From an uncultured Pelagibacteraceae bacterium (GTDB lineage: Bacteria; Pseudomonadota; Alphaproteobacteria; Pelagibacterales; Pelagibacteraceae), in contig CACJYF010000005.1 in assembly GCA_902597575.1 (NCBI GenBank), positions 1-53,805 on the forward strand: a stretch of DNA of 53,805 nt, given 5' to 3'. Under the pieces are notes generated by a model. The model was not told the origin of the DNA and searched no databases. It saw nothing but the letters and a program-made list of their open reading frames with translations. This document shows positions 46,803-53,805 of the stretch, in pieces (positions within the stretch are counted from its first letter, which is position 1; each line of letters begins with the position of its first letter). Both the position numbers and the translations under genes were made by a program.

Positions 46803-46831
46803 TTGAAACGTTCACAGAATTTTGTTAATAT
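46803..46831 (+). promoter_or_regulatory. Near-consensus sigma-70 promoter for the repeat protein
   Basis: TTGAAA, exactly 17 bp, TAATAT is one of the best sigma-70 matches in the window (5/6 and 5/6). It begins right at the hisH stop, and its -10 box ends 6 bp before the ATG at 46838. Transcription should start on the start codon, giving a leaderless mRNA. Confidence 0.6.
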
Positions 46832-46837
46832 AAATTA

Positions 46838-47236
46838 ATGAAATTATCTTTAAAAACTTTAATTTTACTCGCATCAATTATATTCACTTTTAATATTGCT
46901 AATGCCGATAGTTGGTCCACTAATTCTTTGGGCATAACATCTGGTACACTTGGTGGTCAATCTTTCTCATCGTCAACTAATTCACTTGGAATTACATCAG
47001 GTTCAATTGGGAGCGAAACATTTTCCTATTCGACTAATTCTTTAGGTATTACATCTGGAAGTGTGGGTGGTCAATCTTTCTCATCGTCAACTAATTCACT
47101 TGGAATTACATCAGGTTCGATTGGGAGCGAAACATTTTCTTATTCGACTAATTCTTTAGGTATTACATCTGGAAGTGTGGGCGGCAATTCTTTTTCTTGC
47201 TCAACAAATTCACTTGGAATTACTACTTGTTATTAA
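46838..47236 (+). CDS. Secreted protein of tandem 19-residue STNSLGITSG repeats
   Basis: The 132-residue product has a signal peptide (cut predicted after NIANA, residue 23) followed wholly by repeats. There are five full 19-residue units starting STNSLGITSG and a short sixth ending in TTCY. Units alternate in two types (ending GGQSFSS or GSETFSY), making a 38-residue super-repeat. Ser, Thr and Gly dominate, and the only cysteines are two near the C-terminus, which could pair. The periodic pattern suggests stacked beta hairpins or a beta-solenoid on the surface or in the periplasm. I recognise no named family. It lies inside the his operon between hisH and hisA, but its composition gives no link to histidine. 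Confidence 0.85.
   Translation: MKLSLKTLILLASIIFTFNIANADSWSTNSLGITSGTLGGQSFSSSTNSLGITSGSIGSETFSYSTNSLGITSGSVGGQSFSSSTNSLGITSGSIGSETFSYSTNSLGITSGSVGGNSFSCSTNSLGITTCY
46916..47233 (+). repeat. In-frame 57-bp/114-bp tandem repeat array
   Basis: Five 57-bp units plus a partial one encode the 19-residue repeats. At DNA level the two 114-bp super-units are almost identical (GGTCAATCTTTCTCATCGTC occurs twice), so recent duplication by slippage or unequal crossing-over is likely. Confidence 0.93.
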
Positions 47237-47280
47237 GAATTAATTAAATTTAAATATTTAGTTAATCAAATAATTCAAAA

Positions 47281-47997
47281 ATGAAAATATTTCCTGCAAT
47301 AGATATTAAAGATAAAAAGTGTGTAAGATTAGTTAAAGGAAATTTTCATAATAAAACCGAGTATGAACTTTCTCCAGTTGAACAAGCAAGGAAATATAAA
47401 GATTATGGATTTAAAAATTTACACATAGTTGATTTAGATGGAGCTTTAACTGGTGAGACAGTAAATTTAGACATCATCAAAGGTATAGTTGGTAAATTTA
47501 ATTTAAAAGTCGAGATAGGTGGTGGAATTAGAAATTTTGATAGTATCCAAAAATACGTCGATGCAGGTGCTGAGAAAGTAATTTTAGGAAGTGCTGCAAT
47601 AAAAGATAAAAACTTTCTAAAAGATGCTTGTCAAAAATTTCCTGATAAAATTGCTTTAGGTTTAGATGCAAAAGATGGATATTTATCGGTTTCAGGTTGG
47701 AAAGAAAATTCAAATCAATTAACTTTAGATTATTTAAAAGAAGTTAACGAATATGGTGTTAATAGATTAATTTATACGGATATAAATCGAGATGGTATGA
47801 AACAAAGCCCAAATTTTGATGAAACATCAAGAGTTGCAGAGATATCAAATTGTCCAGTAGTTATATCAGGTGGAGTTTCATCAATAGATGATATTAAAAA
47901 AGCCAAAACTTTGAATAATATTGAAGGTGTAATAGTAGGAAAAGCTATTTATGATGGAGATATTAAGTTAGATGAATTAGTAAAAGAAGATGCTTAA
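47281..47997 (+). CDS. hisA: ProFAR isomerase
   Basis: The 238-residue barrel isomerase has [17 protein letters not shown] with the first catalytic Asp, [27 protein letters not shown], and [15 protein letters not shown] with the second Asp region. It isomerises ProFAR to PRFAR. It starts 44 bp after the repeat gene and overlaps hisF by 8 bp. Confidence 0.96.
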   Translation: MKIFPAIDIKDKKCVRLVKGNFHNKTEYELSPVEQARKYKDYGFKNLHIVDLDGALTGETVNLDIIKGIVGKFNLKVEIGGGIRNFDSIQKYVDAGAEKVILGSAAIKDKNFLKDACQKFPDKIALGLDAKDGYLSVSGWKENSNQLTLDYLKEVNEYGVNRLIYTDINRDGMKQSPNFDETSRVAEISNCPVVISGGVSSIDDIKKAKTLNNIEGVIVGKAIYDGDIKLDELVKEDA

Positions 47998-48745
47998 AAA
48001 TAGAATTATCCCTTGTTTAGATGTTAAAAATGGTCGTGTAGTTAAAGGTATTAACTTCGTTGAATTGAAAGATGCTGGGGATCCAGTTGAGCAAGCAAAG
48101 ATTTACTCTGATGGTGGAGCAGATGAAATATGTTTTTTAGATATTACTGCCTCAAACGAAAATAGAGATACAATTTATGATGTAGTTGAGAGAACATCAA
48201 AAAAATGTTTTGTCCCTCTAACTGTTGGTGGAGGAGTAAGAAGTATAAATGATATTAATAAATTATTAAATTGTGGTGCTGATAAAGTATCTATTAATAC
48301 CGCAGCTGTTGAAAATCCAAAAGTTGTTTTAGATAGTTCAAAAAAGTTTGGATCTCAATGCATTGTTGTAGCTATTGATGCAAAAAAAAATGGAGATAAG
48401 TGGGAAGTCTTTACACATGGGGGAAGAAATAATAGTGAAATTGATGTGTTAGAGTATGCAAAAAATATGGAAGATAGTGGGGCAGGAGAATTACTTGTAA
48501 CATCAATGGATAGAGATGGAACACAAATAGGTTATGACGTGGATTTGATGAATAAAATTGCATCAAAAGTAAACATACCTTTAATTGCCTCAGGAGGTGT
48601 TGGTAATCTAGATCATTTGGTTGATGGAATTAAGTTAGGAAATGCAAGTGCAGTTTTAGCTGCCTCAATATTTCACTATGGAAAACATTCAGTGCGAGAG
48701 GCTAAGGAATATTTGGACTCAAAAGGAATTCCTGTTAGAATTTAG
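47990..48745 (+). CDS. hisF: Imidazole glycerol phosphate synthase, cyclase subunit
   Basis: The 251-residue half-barrel-duplicated enzyme starts [19 protein letters not shown] with catalytic Asp 11, and has [27 protein letters not shown] with the second catalytic Asp, and [13 protein letters not shown]. With HisH it makes IGP and AICAR from PRFAR and glutamine. It is followed 1 bp later by hisE. Confidence 0.97.
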   Translation: MLKNRIIPCLDVKNGRVVKGINFVELKDAGDPVEQAKIYSDGGADEICFLDITASNENRDTIYDVVERTSKKCFVPLTVGGGVRSINDINKLLNCGADKVSINTAAVENPKVVLDSSKKFGSQCIVVAIDAKKNGDKWEVFTHGGRNNSEIDVLEYAKNMEDSGAGELLVTSMDRDGTQIGYDVDLMNKIASKVNIPLIASGGVGNLDHLVDGIKLGNASAVLAASIFHYGKHSVREAKEYLDSKGIPVRI

Positions 48746-48746
48746 T

Positions 48747-49019
48747 ATGCTAAGTACTCTAGAAAACTTATTTAAACTAGCCCGTGAAAGAAAAGAAAGA
48801 CCAGTTGATGGATCTTATACCAACAGATTATTATCAGATAAATCTTTAAGCAAATCAAAAGTTTTAGAGGAAATAAATGAGTTGATTGAGGCAGCAGATA
48901 AGGACACTAATAAAATTCATGAGGCTGCTGATGTATTTTATCATTTGATAATTTATCTTGAGGCGCATAATATTAAAATTGAAGATATAGAAAAAGAACT
49001 AGAAAAAAGAAGAAAATAA
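48747..49019 (+). CDS. hisE: Phosphoribosyl-ATP pyrophosphatase
   Basis: I start at ATG 48747 (MLSTLENLFKLA, 90 residues), right after hisF, instead of the track start within hisF. The MazG-like helical motifs KVLEEINELIEAADKD and HEAADVFYHLIIYLE hold the Mg-binding acidic residues. It hydrolyses PR-ATP to PR-AMP in the second step of the histidine pathway. hisI, hisD, hisG and hisC are not in the window. Confidence 0.94.
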   Translation: MLSTLENLFKLARERKERPVDGSYTNRLLSDKSLSKSKVLEEINELIEAADKDTNKIHEAADVFYHLIIYLEAHNIKIEDIEKELEKRRK

Positions 49020-49020
49020 A

Positions 49021-49362
49021 ATGAGTAAGATTAAAATTGTTTTAGTCTTTTTATTGTGTTTTGGTCTTTATAAAGGCTATGTTTCTTTTTCTGAATTTGA
49101 AATAGGAGTTTCCAATCGAGTTGCAGAGCTAGAATGGAATGAAGATATAGAAAAAGAAGGAGAAGTCATAGCACTTTTGATGTATTTAGGCGATCCATTA
49201 GAATTAAAAGAACATTTGTTAGTTGAAAAAGAGTCCAAATGTTTAGAAATGAAGCAGATAGCGGAGGAAACATCTTTTGCATATTATGAATGTGCTGTTG
49301 TTGACGCTAATTTAAAAGGTGGAAAAATTATTAGTATAAATGCAGAGTTAGAGATTTTATAA
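49021..49362 (+). CDS. Small exported or membrane-anchored protein of unknown function
   Basis: The 113-residue product begins with one hydrophobic segment (KIKIVLVFLLCFGLYKGYVSF). No signal cleavage site is clear, so it may stay anchored with an outside domain. The rest is acidic, with two cysteines (ESKCLEM and YYECAVV) that could form a disulfide. It is 1 bp after hisE and its stop overlaps the HIT gene start, so it is translated with the his operon. I do not recognise a family. Confidence 0.75.
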   Translation: MSKIKIVLVFLLCFGLYKGYVSFSEFEIGVSNRVAELEWNEDIEKEGEVIALLMYLGDPLELKEHLLVEKESKCLEMKQIAEETSFAYYECAVVDANLKGGKIISINAELEIL

Positions 49363-49727
49363 TGACTTATGATAATAATAATATTTTCGCAAAAATTTTA
49401 AGAAATGAAATTCCTTGTAAAAAAATTTATGAGGACAAGTTTGTCTTATCTTTTTATGATATCAATCCACAAAAGAAAATTCATGCACTTGTTATACCAA
49501 AAGGAAAATACATTGATTTAGATGATTTTGCGATTAATGCATCTAATGATGAAATTGTAGGATTGATAAAAGGCATAAATATAGTTGCTAAAAAATTAAA
49601 TATTTCTGTCGATACTGGAAAAGGTTACAGGGCACTCGCAAATATAAGCGAGCATGGCGGACAAGAAGTACCTCACTTACACTTTCATTTATTTGGGGGC
49701 GAGATTGTCGGTAAAATGGTCCAATGA
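49362..49727 (+). CDS. HIT-family nucleotide hydrolase (HinT-like)
   Basis: The 121-residue protein has the histidine triad EVPHLHFHLFGG at the C-terminus (HxHxH), NIFAKILRNEIPCKKIYED near the start and HALVIPKG. HinT enzymes cleave purine nucleoside phosphoramidates and AMP-lysine. A HIT gene after hisE is common in alphaproteobacteria. It overlaps the GNAT gene by 4 bp. Confidence 0.93.
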   Translation: MTYDNNNIFAKILRNEIPCKKIYEDKFVLSFYDINPQKKIHALVIPKGKYIDLDDFAINASNDEIVGLIKGINIVAKKLNISVDTGKGYRALANISEHGGQEVPHLHFHLFGGEIVGKMVQ

Positions 49728-50227
49728 GCTTAAAAGTTAAAAGAAACTATCTAGAGATTTATTCAATTGATGATTTAATTGATGTAAAAATCACACCAAA
49801 AGAATTTAAAATAGAGCTAACTGATCCACCAAACTTTCAACTAAATAAGTTTTTTTACAAAGGCATAGGCAGAAATCATCGTTGGACTGACAGATTGTCA
49901 TGGAGTGATAATCAGTGGATAAGTTATACAACAAATAAAAATCTTAAAACTTATATTTTAAAAACCGATAATGATCTTGTTGGTTATTTTGAGTTAATTT
50001 TTCATAAAAATGATAATGAGGTCGAAATAGCTTACCTTGGGTTATTAGAAGAATATCAAAATAAAAAACTTGGATCATATTTATTGTCTATTGCAATTAA
50101 AGAATCTTTTTCACAAAAGCCCAAAAGAGTGTGGGTACATACCTGTTCTTTAGATCATAAAAATGCTTTAAACAACTATTTATCTCGAGGTATGAAGGTT
50201 TTTATGACAGAGACGATACATATTTAG
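49724..50227 (+). CDS. GNAT-family acetyltransferase
   Basis: The 167-residue product has a C-terminal GNAT core (about 85-160): VEIAYLGLLEEYQNKKLGSYLL includes the acetyl-CoA loop (QNKKLG, for Q/RxxGxG/A), then RVWVHTCSLDHKNALNNYLSRGMKVF, the usual motif B. The acceptor cannot be named; the HTCSLDHKNAL block occurs in a conserved subgroup of small GNATs. It ends the his-hypothetical-HIT-GNAT run and faces lolA tail to tail. Confidence 0.88.
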   Translation: MSLKVKRNYLEIYSIDDLIDVKITPKEFKIELTDPPNFQLNKFFYKGIGRNHRWTDRLSWSDNQWISYTTNKNLKTYILKTDNDLVGYFELIFHKNDNEVEIAYLGLLEEYQNKKLGSYLLSIAIKESFSQKPKRVWVHTCSLDHKNALNNYLSRGMKVFMTETIHI

Positions 50228-50240
50228 ATATTATTAATTT

Positions 50241-50792
50241 TTAGTCAGAACTTGGTAGTTCAAATTTTTTTGTTTCAATTTTTTGATTGATCAAAATAGA
50301 AGATAAAAAAACAATATTAAGATTTTGATATAAATCTACTGTTTGCCAACCCTTTAAATTTAGTGTTTTTTTATCAAAAAAAAGGTTTATTTCATTTTCA
50401 TCTTTAAAAAATTTGAAAGCCACAATATTTTTATCTGAGTAATAACTTTCCGATTTACTGATCGTGTTTAATAAAAATTTTTTATCTAATATAAGATCTA
50501 GAGAAGTTTTTTTTAGAGGATATATATAATAACTGGAAATAGTCTTAATTACGAAAGATGATCCGTTGGAGACTAAAATTTTTTTATTACTTAAGTCATA
50601 CTCACAAAAAATTTTCTTTGGGTATTGTAGAATACATTTTCCTTTTTCAATTTTATCATTTATGTTCTGTTCAAAATTAAAAGATATATTTTCTATAAAA
50701 TTAAGTTTCTTAATTATATTCTTTTTAATTGAGGCTGAACTCTGATTTGAAAAAAAAAAAAATATTATTAAAAAAAGGAAAATATTTTTCAT
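50241..50792 (-). CDS. lolA: Outer-membrane lipoprotein carrier LolA
   Basis: The 183-residue periplasmic protein has a signal peptide (cut after about SSA, residue 20) and the LolA pattern: NISFNFEQNI near the mature start (consensus ARFxQ), KGKCILQYPKKIFCEYD (family GxxxxxRPxxxRW in degenerate form) and a C-terminal LSSILINQKI. LolA ferries lipoproteins from LolCDE to the outer membrane. It overlaps ftsK by 4 bp, the usual ftsK-lolA order in alphaproteobacteria. Confidence 0.88.
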   Translation of the reverse strand: MKNIFLFLIIFFFFSNQSSASIKKNIIKKLNFIENISFNFEQNINDKIEKGKCILQYPKKIFCEYDLSNKKILVSNGSSFVIKTISSYYIYPLKKTSLDLILDKKFLLNTISKSESYYSDKNIVAFKFFKDENEINLFFDKKTLNLKGWQTVDLYQNLNIVFLSSILINQKIETKKFELPSSD

Positions 50793-52915
50793 TTCAAAAC
50801 ATCTCGTTTTCCGACATGATTAGCTTTACTCACAATTCCCTCTGCTTCCATCATATCAACAATTCTTGCTGCTCGATTATATCCAATCTGTAATTTTCTT
50901 TGTAGAAATGATGTCGAAGCTTTACCTTCTGATCTTATAATTTCTATAGCTTCATTGTATAATTCATCTTTGTCCCCCTGATTCTTTGAATTCTCAACCA
51001 TTTCTTTTTCATCAACAAAATTTAAAATTTCATCAATGTAATCAGGTTCTGCTTGGGACCTTAAATAATTGTTTATTTTTTCGATTTCTTTTTCAGAAAC
51101 ATATGGTGCATGAATTCTCACAACTTTATTTGCAGACGACATAAACAGCATATCTCCTTTGCCTAACAATTGTTCCGCACCTTGTTCACCCAAAATTGTT
51201 CTACTATCTATTTTTGAAGTTACTTGAAAAGAAATACGAGTTGGGAAATTTGCTTTAATAGTTCCCGTTATAACGTCAACACTTGGTCTTTGGGTTGCCA
51301 TTATTATATGAATACCAGCTGCTCTAGCCATTTGAGACAATTTTTGTATATAATTTTCTATCTCTTTTCCAGCAACTAACATTAGGTCAGACATTTCATC
51401 GACAACAACCACAATATAAGGCATTGGAAGTTTATGTTTTGAATTATATCCATCAATATTTCTTACGCCCTCTTTAGTCATCAATCTGTATCTGCTTTCC
51501 ATTTCTTTAACTACCCAACCCAGCACTGAGGCTGCTTTTTTTGCTTCAGTGATTACAGGACAGAGTAAATGAGGCACACCCTCATAAGTAGATAGTTCAA
51601 GCATTTTTGGATCAATTAAGATAAATTTACATTTATCAGGATGGTGTCGGTAAAGTAATGAGAGAATAATTGTATTTATACAAACTGATTTTCCTGATCC
51701 TGTGGTACCGGCAATTAATAGGTGAGGCATTGATGTTAAGTCTCTCAAGATTGGTTCTCCAGAAATATTTTTACCTAATGCGATCGGTAATTTTATTTCT
51801 TTTTTTTTAAAATTTAAGCTATTGAGAATTTCGCTTAAATAAACATTCTCTCTTTGCATATTTGGCAACTCTATGCCGATAGTATTACTGCCGGGGACAG
51901 TAGATATTCTTGCAGATTCTGAACTTGTATTTCTTGCAATATCATCTGAAAGATTTACAATTTTTGAAACTTTTACCCCTGCAGCTGGCTCAAACTCATT
52001 TAAGGTAACAACTGGCCCGTGACTTACTTTTTTTATTTTACCGTTTACACCAAAATCTAAAAGTATTTTTTCTAGGAACGTTGGGTCTATTGTATCGTCT
52101 TTGCTAAATTTTTTTCTCTCATTATTTGAGGGAGTTTTAAGCAATTCTAAAGAGGGTAATTTATAATTATTTTTATCATTTGGGAGAGAGTTTTCAGCTT
52201 TTATGAACGGCAAATCCTTCTGAATCAAACTCTTTATTTCATCTTGAGGTATATATTCTTTGATAATTTCATTTTTGTTAGTATAGTTTTCTTCTCGTCT
52301 GTTAAACAAAATACTATAAATTTTTTTGATAATTTCAAAAAATTTTTTAATATTAAAGTTTATACTTATTAAAAACAGAAAAAAGATAACTAAAACTAAA
52401 GTATAGTAAGAAATTAATTCATTAGATTTTATGAATGAATTTAAAAAAGTACCATTTAGGTATTTACCTATGAAACCTCCATTGCCATTTATATAAAGAT
52501 CAAAAGAGTCTGAATAAAAATAGCTAAAAAAAAGTGAGCCGACAATGCAATAAACAATAATAAAGAATAAGTTTTCTAAAAATAAAAGGATTTCTTTTTT
52601 TCTAAAAATACTAATTCCAGTTAAAGTAAACGTTATGGGTATTAAAAAAGAAATAAGACCTACAGATTGAAAAAAAAGATCCGAGGTATAACTCCCTTGA
52701 AAACCTAGAAAATTTTTAATTTCTAAATTCTCAGGAAATATAAAATTTGGATCCTCTGGTGAATGAGATATTAGAGCCAGAAAAAGAAAAACACCTAAAA
52801 TTGTAATGATTATTCCTGAGATCTCTATTAATCTCTTAGTGATAAAAATTAGTATTGAATTACCAAGTTTTTTTATATCCATAGCAGGTGAATCAAATAT
52901 ATATCTTTGTATCAT
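50789..52915 (-). CDS. ftsK: DNA translocase FtsK
   Basis: The 708-residue translocase has an N-terminal membrane part with about four helices (within 1-190), a short linker (about 195-290) and the motor: an alpha domain, then the RecA-like beta domain with Walker A AGTTGSGKSVC and Walker B VVVVDEMSDLM, and a gamma winged helix at the end (SFLQRKLQIGYNRAARIVDMM) that reads KOPS. It segregates terminus DNA at the septum. The start may be the ATG 11 codons on (MDIKKLGNS); neither has a ribosome binding site. The linker is very short compared with E. coli FtsK (1329 residues), as in other streamlined genomes. Confidence 0.96.
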   Translation of the reverse strand: MIQRYIFDSPAMDIKKLGNSILIFITKRLIEISGIIITILGVFLFLALISHSPEDPNFIFPENLEIKNFLGFQGSYTSDLFFQSVGLISFLIPITFTLTGISIFRKKEILLFLENLFFIIVYCIVGSLFFSYFYSDSFDLYINGNGGFIGKYLNGTFLNSFIKSNELISYYTLVLVIFFLFLISINFNIKKFFEIIKKIYSILFNRREENYTNKNEIIKEYIPQDEIKSLIQKDLPFIKAENSLPNDKNNYKLPSLELLKTPSNNERKKFSKDDTIDPTFLEKILLDFGVNGKIKKVSHGPVVTLNEFEPAAGVKVSKIVNLSDDIARNTSSESARISTVPGSNTIGIELPNMQRENVYLSEILNSLNFKKKEIKLPIALGKNISGEPILRDLTSMPHLLIAGTTGSGKSVCINTIILSLLYRHHPDKCKFILIDPKMLELSTYEGVPHLLCPVITEAKKAASVLGWVVKEMESRYRLMTKEGVRNIDGYNSKHKLPMPYIVVVVDEMSDLMLVAGKEIENYIQKLSQMARAAGIHIIMATQRPSVDVITGTIKANFPTRISFQVTSKIDSRTILGEQGAEQLLGKGDMLFMSSANKVVRIHAPYVSEKEIEKINNYLRSQAEPDYIDEILNFVDEKEMVENSKNQGDKDELYNEAIEIIRSEGKASTSFLQRKLQIGYNRAARIVDMMEAEGIVSKANHVGKRDVLK

Positions 52916-52946
52916 CTAATTTTTGTTGTTAAAATTAAAATTTATT

Positions 52947-53805
52947 ATGAATGTATGTATTTTAGGCAATGGATTAACAAGCTTAACACTTGCTAAAAGT
53001 TTAACGAATATAGGCTTAAATGTTGACATTATTTCCAGCGAGAAGAAAAATAAAACTAAATATAATCGTACAATAGGAATTTCAAAAGCTAACTTAGAAT
53101 TTTTTAATAAAGAAATTTTATATATTAATAAATTATCATGGGATATCGATAAAATTGAAATTTATAGTGAAAATTTGAATAATGAAAAAATATTGAATTT
53201 TCAAAATAATGGTCAAAAGCTTTTTTCTGTAATAAGAAATCGTGAATTAATTGACTGTTTAACGAAAAATTTAAAAAAGGAAAAATTATGTAATTTTAAA
53301 AAAATTTCGGTAAATAAAAATATATTAAAACAGCGATACGATTTAATTATAAATTGTGAATTTTCAAATTTTATAACTAAAAAATTTTTTTCTAAAAGGA
53401 TTATAAAAAATTATAATAATTATGCTTACACAACAATTATTAAACATTCAAAAACTATCAATAATAAAGCGATTCAAATTTTTACATCGAGAGGGCCATT
53501 GGCATTTTTACCTGTTTCTAAATTTGAGACGTCAGTAGTTTATTCTGTAAAAGGAGATCAAAAAATTAATTTTAAAGATTTGGTTAAATTTTATAATAAA
53601 TTCTATAAAATTGTGAATATTGATAATTTTTCAAGATCTGAACTAAAAATGTCTAATCTGAGAAATTATTATCATAGAAATATTTTAGCTTTTGGAGATT
53701 TGTTGCACAAAATCCACCCATTAGCGGGACAAGGTTTTAACATGACTTTAAGAGATATTAAAATTTTTTCTGAGATTGTGCAAAAAAAATTAAACTTGGG
53801 CCTTC
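52947..53805 (+). CDS. UbiH/COQ6-family FAD monooxygenase, 3' end cut by the window
   Basis: This gene is missing from the ORF track because it runs off the right edge. It starts at ATG 52947 (MNVCILGNGLTSLTLAKSL) and stays open for 286 codons. The N-terminal loop GNGLTSLTLA fits a flavoprotein dinucleotide fold in divergent form (usual GxGxxG). The DG/GD region GDLLHKIHPLAGQGFNMTLRDI is the second FAD motif of UbiH/UbiF/COQ6 hydroxylases, which add hydroxyl groups to the ubiquinone ring. The NADH-contact region in the middle is poorly conserved. It is divergent from ftsK with 31 bp between starts. Which ring position it acts on is unknown. Confidence 0.85.
   Translation, partial: MNVCILGNGLTSLTLAKSLTNIGLNVDIISSEKKNKTKYNRTIGISKANLEFFNKEILYINKLSWDIDKIEIYSENLNNEKILNFQNNGQKLFSVIRNRELIDCLTKNLKKEKLCNFKKISVNKNILKQRYDLIINCEFSNFITKKFFSKRIIKNYNNYAYTTIIKHSKTINNKAIQIFTSRGPLAFLPVSKFETSVVYSVKGDQKINFKDLVKFYNKFYKIVNIDNFSRSELKMSNLRNYYHRNILAFGDLLHKIHPLAGQGFNMTLRDIKIFSEIVQKKLNLGL

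Noticed and set aside
46916-47233. Regular repeats considered as a CRISPR array
   Set aside because: The units are contiguous, a multiple of three long and in frame within a signal-peptide-bearing ORF; there are no unique spacers and no cas genes.
1-53805. tRNA, rRNA, transposase, integrase or prophage genes
   Set aside because: I looked for tRNA-like arms, rRNA, and mobile-element motifs among the ORFs and saw none; a covariance-model search would settle small RNAs that I cannot detect by eye.

Overview
The window is a continuous stretch of a very AT-rich, tightly packed bacterial chromosome. Gene content and order point to a streamlined alphaproteobacterium, most likely of the SAR11/Pelagibacterales group. 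The main clues are a DUF3576-leuS-lptE-holA block next to parB-parA-rsmG-mnmG-mnmE-rho-hemJ-hemH-hemE, the hemE/RP001-type junction that marks the replication origin in Caulobacter and Rickettsia, many 1-10 bp gene overlaps, and no gap longer than 262 bp. I place the taxonomy from context only; no marker gene such as 16S rRNA is present. I saw no tRNA, rRNA, CRISPR array, insertion sequence or prophage.

Layout. 1-5.1 kb: a cut polysaccharide deacetylase, then a minus-strand run with a Bax-like glucosaminidase, the Fe-S carrier nfuA, trpS and the lipid II flippase murJ. 5.1-10.6 kb: a hybrid malic enzyme, then an envelope group (BON lipoprotein, rsmI, LpoA-like periplasmic protein) and rdgB. 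10.6-16.9 kb: grpE-dnaK-dnaJ with heat-shock-like promoters, a small membrane protein, dapB, nth and a PfkB kinase. 16.9-21.1 kb: a tiny ArfA-like ribosome-rescue gene missed by the ORF track, a winged-helix regulator, an L,D-transpeptidase, yggS, a TMP-synthase-like protein, a major porin with a strong terminator, and a DUF3576 lipoprotein. 21.1-25.1 kb: leuS-lptE-holA.

25.1-40 kb is the origin region. Genes left of about 36.3 kb (parB to hemE) run leftward and genes right of 36.55 kb (ppsR, maf, aroE, coaE, dnaQ) run rightward, as expected for bidirectional replication. The 262-bp gap between hemE and ppsR holds a DnaA box matching TTATNCACA and a TTAA-N7-TTAAC CtrA-type site, so I call it oriC. 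A near-perfect parS lies inside rsmG, beside parAB. An OGT/SPINDLY-like glycosyltransferase sits within this otherwise conserved block.

40-53.8 kb: secB, fxsA, a Tim44-like protein, an Smr protein, a tandem pair of sulfotransferases, hslVU, the histidine operon hisB-hisH-[repeat protein]-hisA-hisF-hisE, small genes (exported protein, HIT, GNAT), lolA-ftsK, and a UbiH-type hydroxylase running off the right edge.

Most notable: the unannotated ArfA-like ORF; the oriC/parS architecture; three RpoH-like promoters, two of them so close to the start codon that they predict leaderless mRNAs; a secreted protein of 19-residue repeats inside the his operon with its own near-consensus promoter; a recently duplicated sulfotransferase pair; and an endonuclease III with an atypical Fe-S cysteine pattern.
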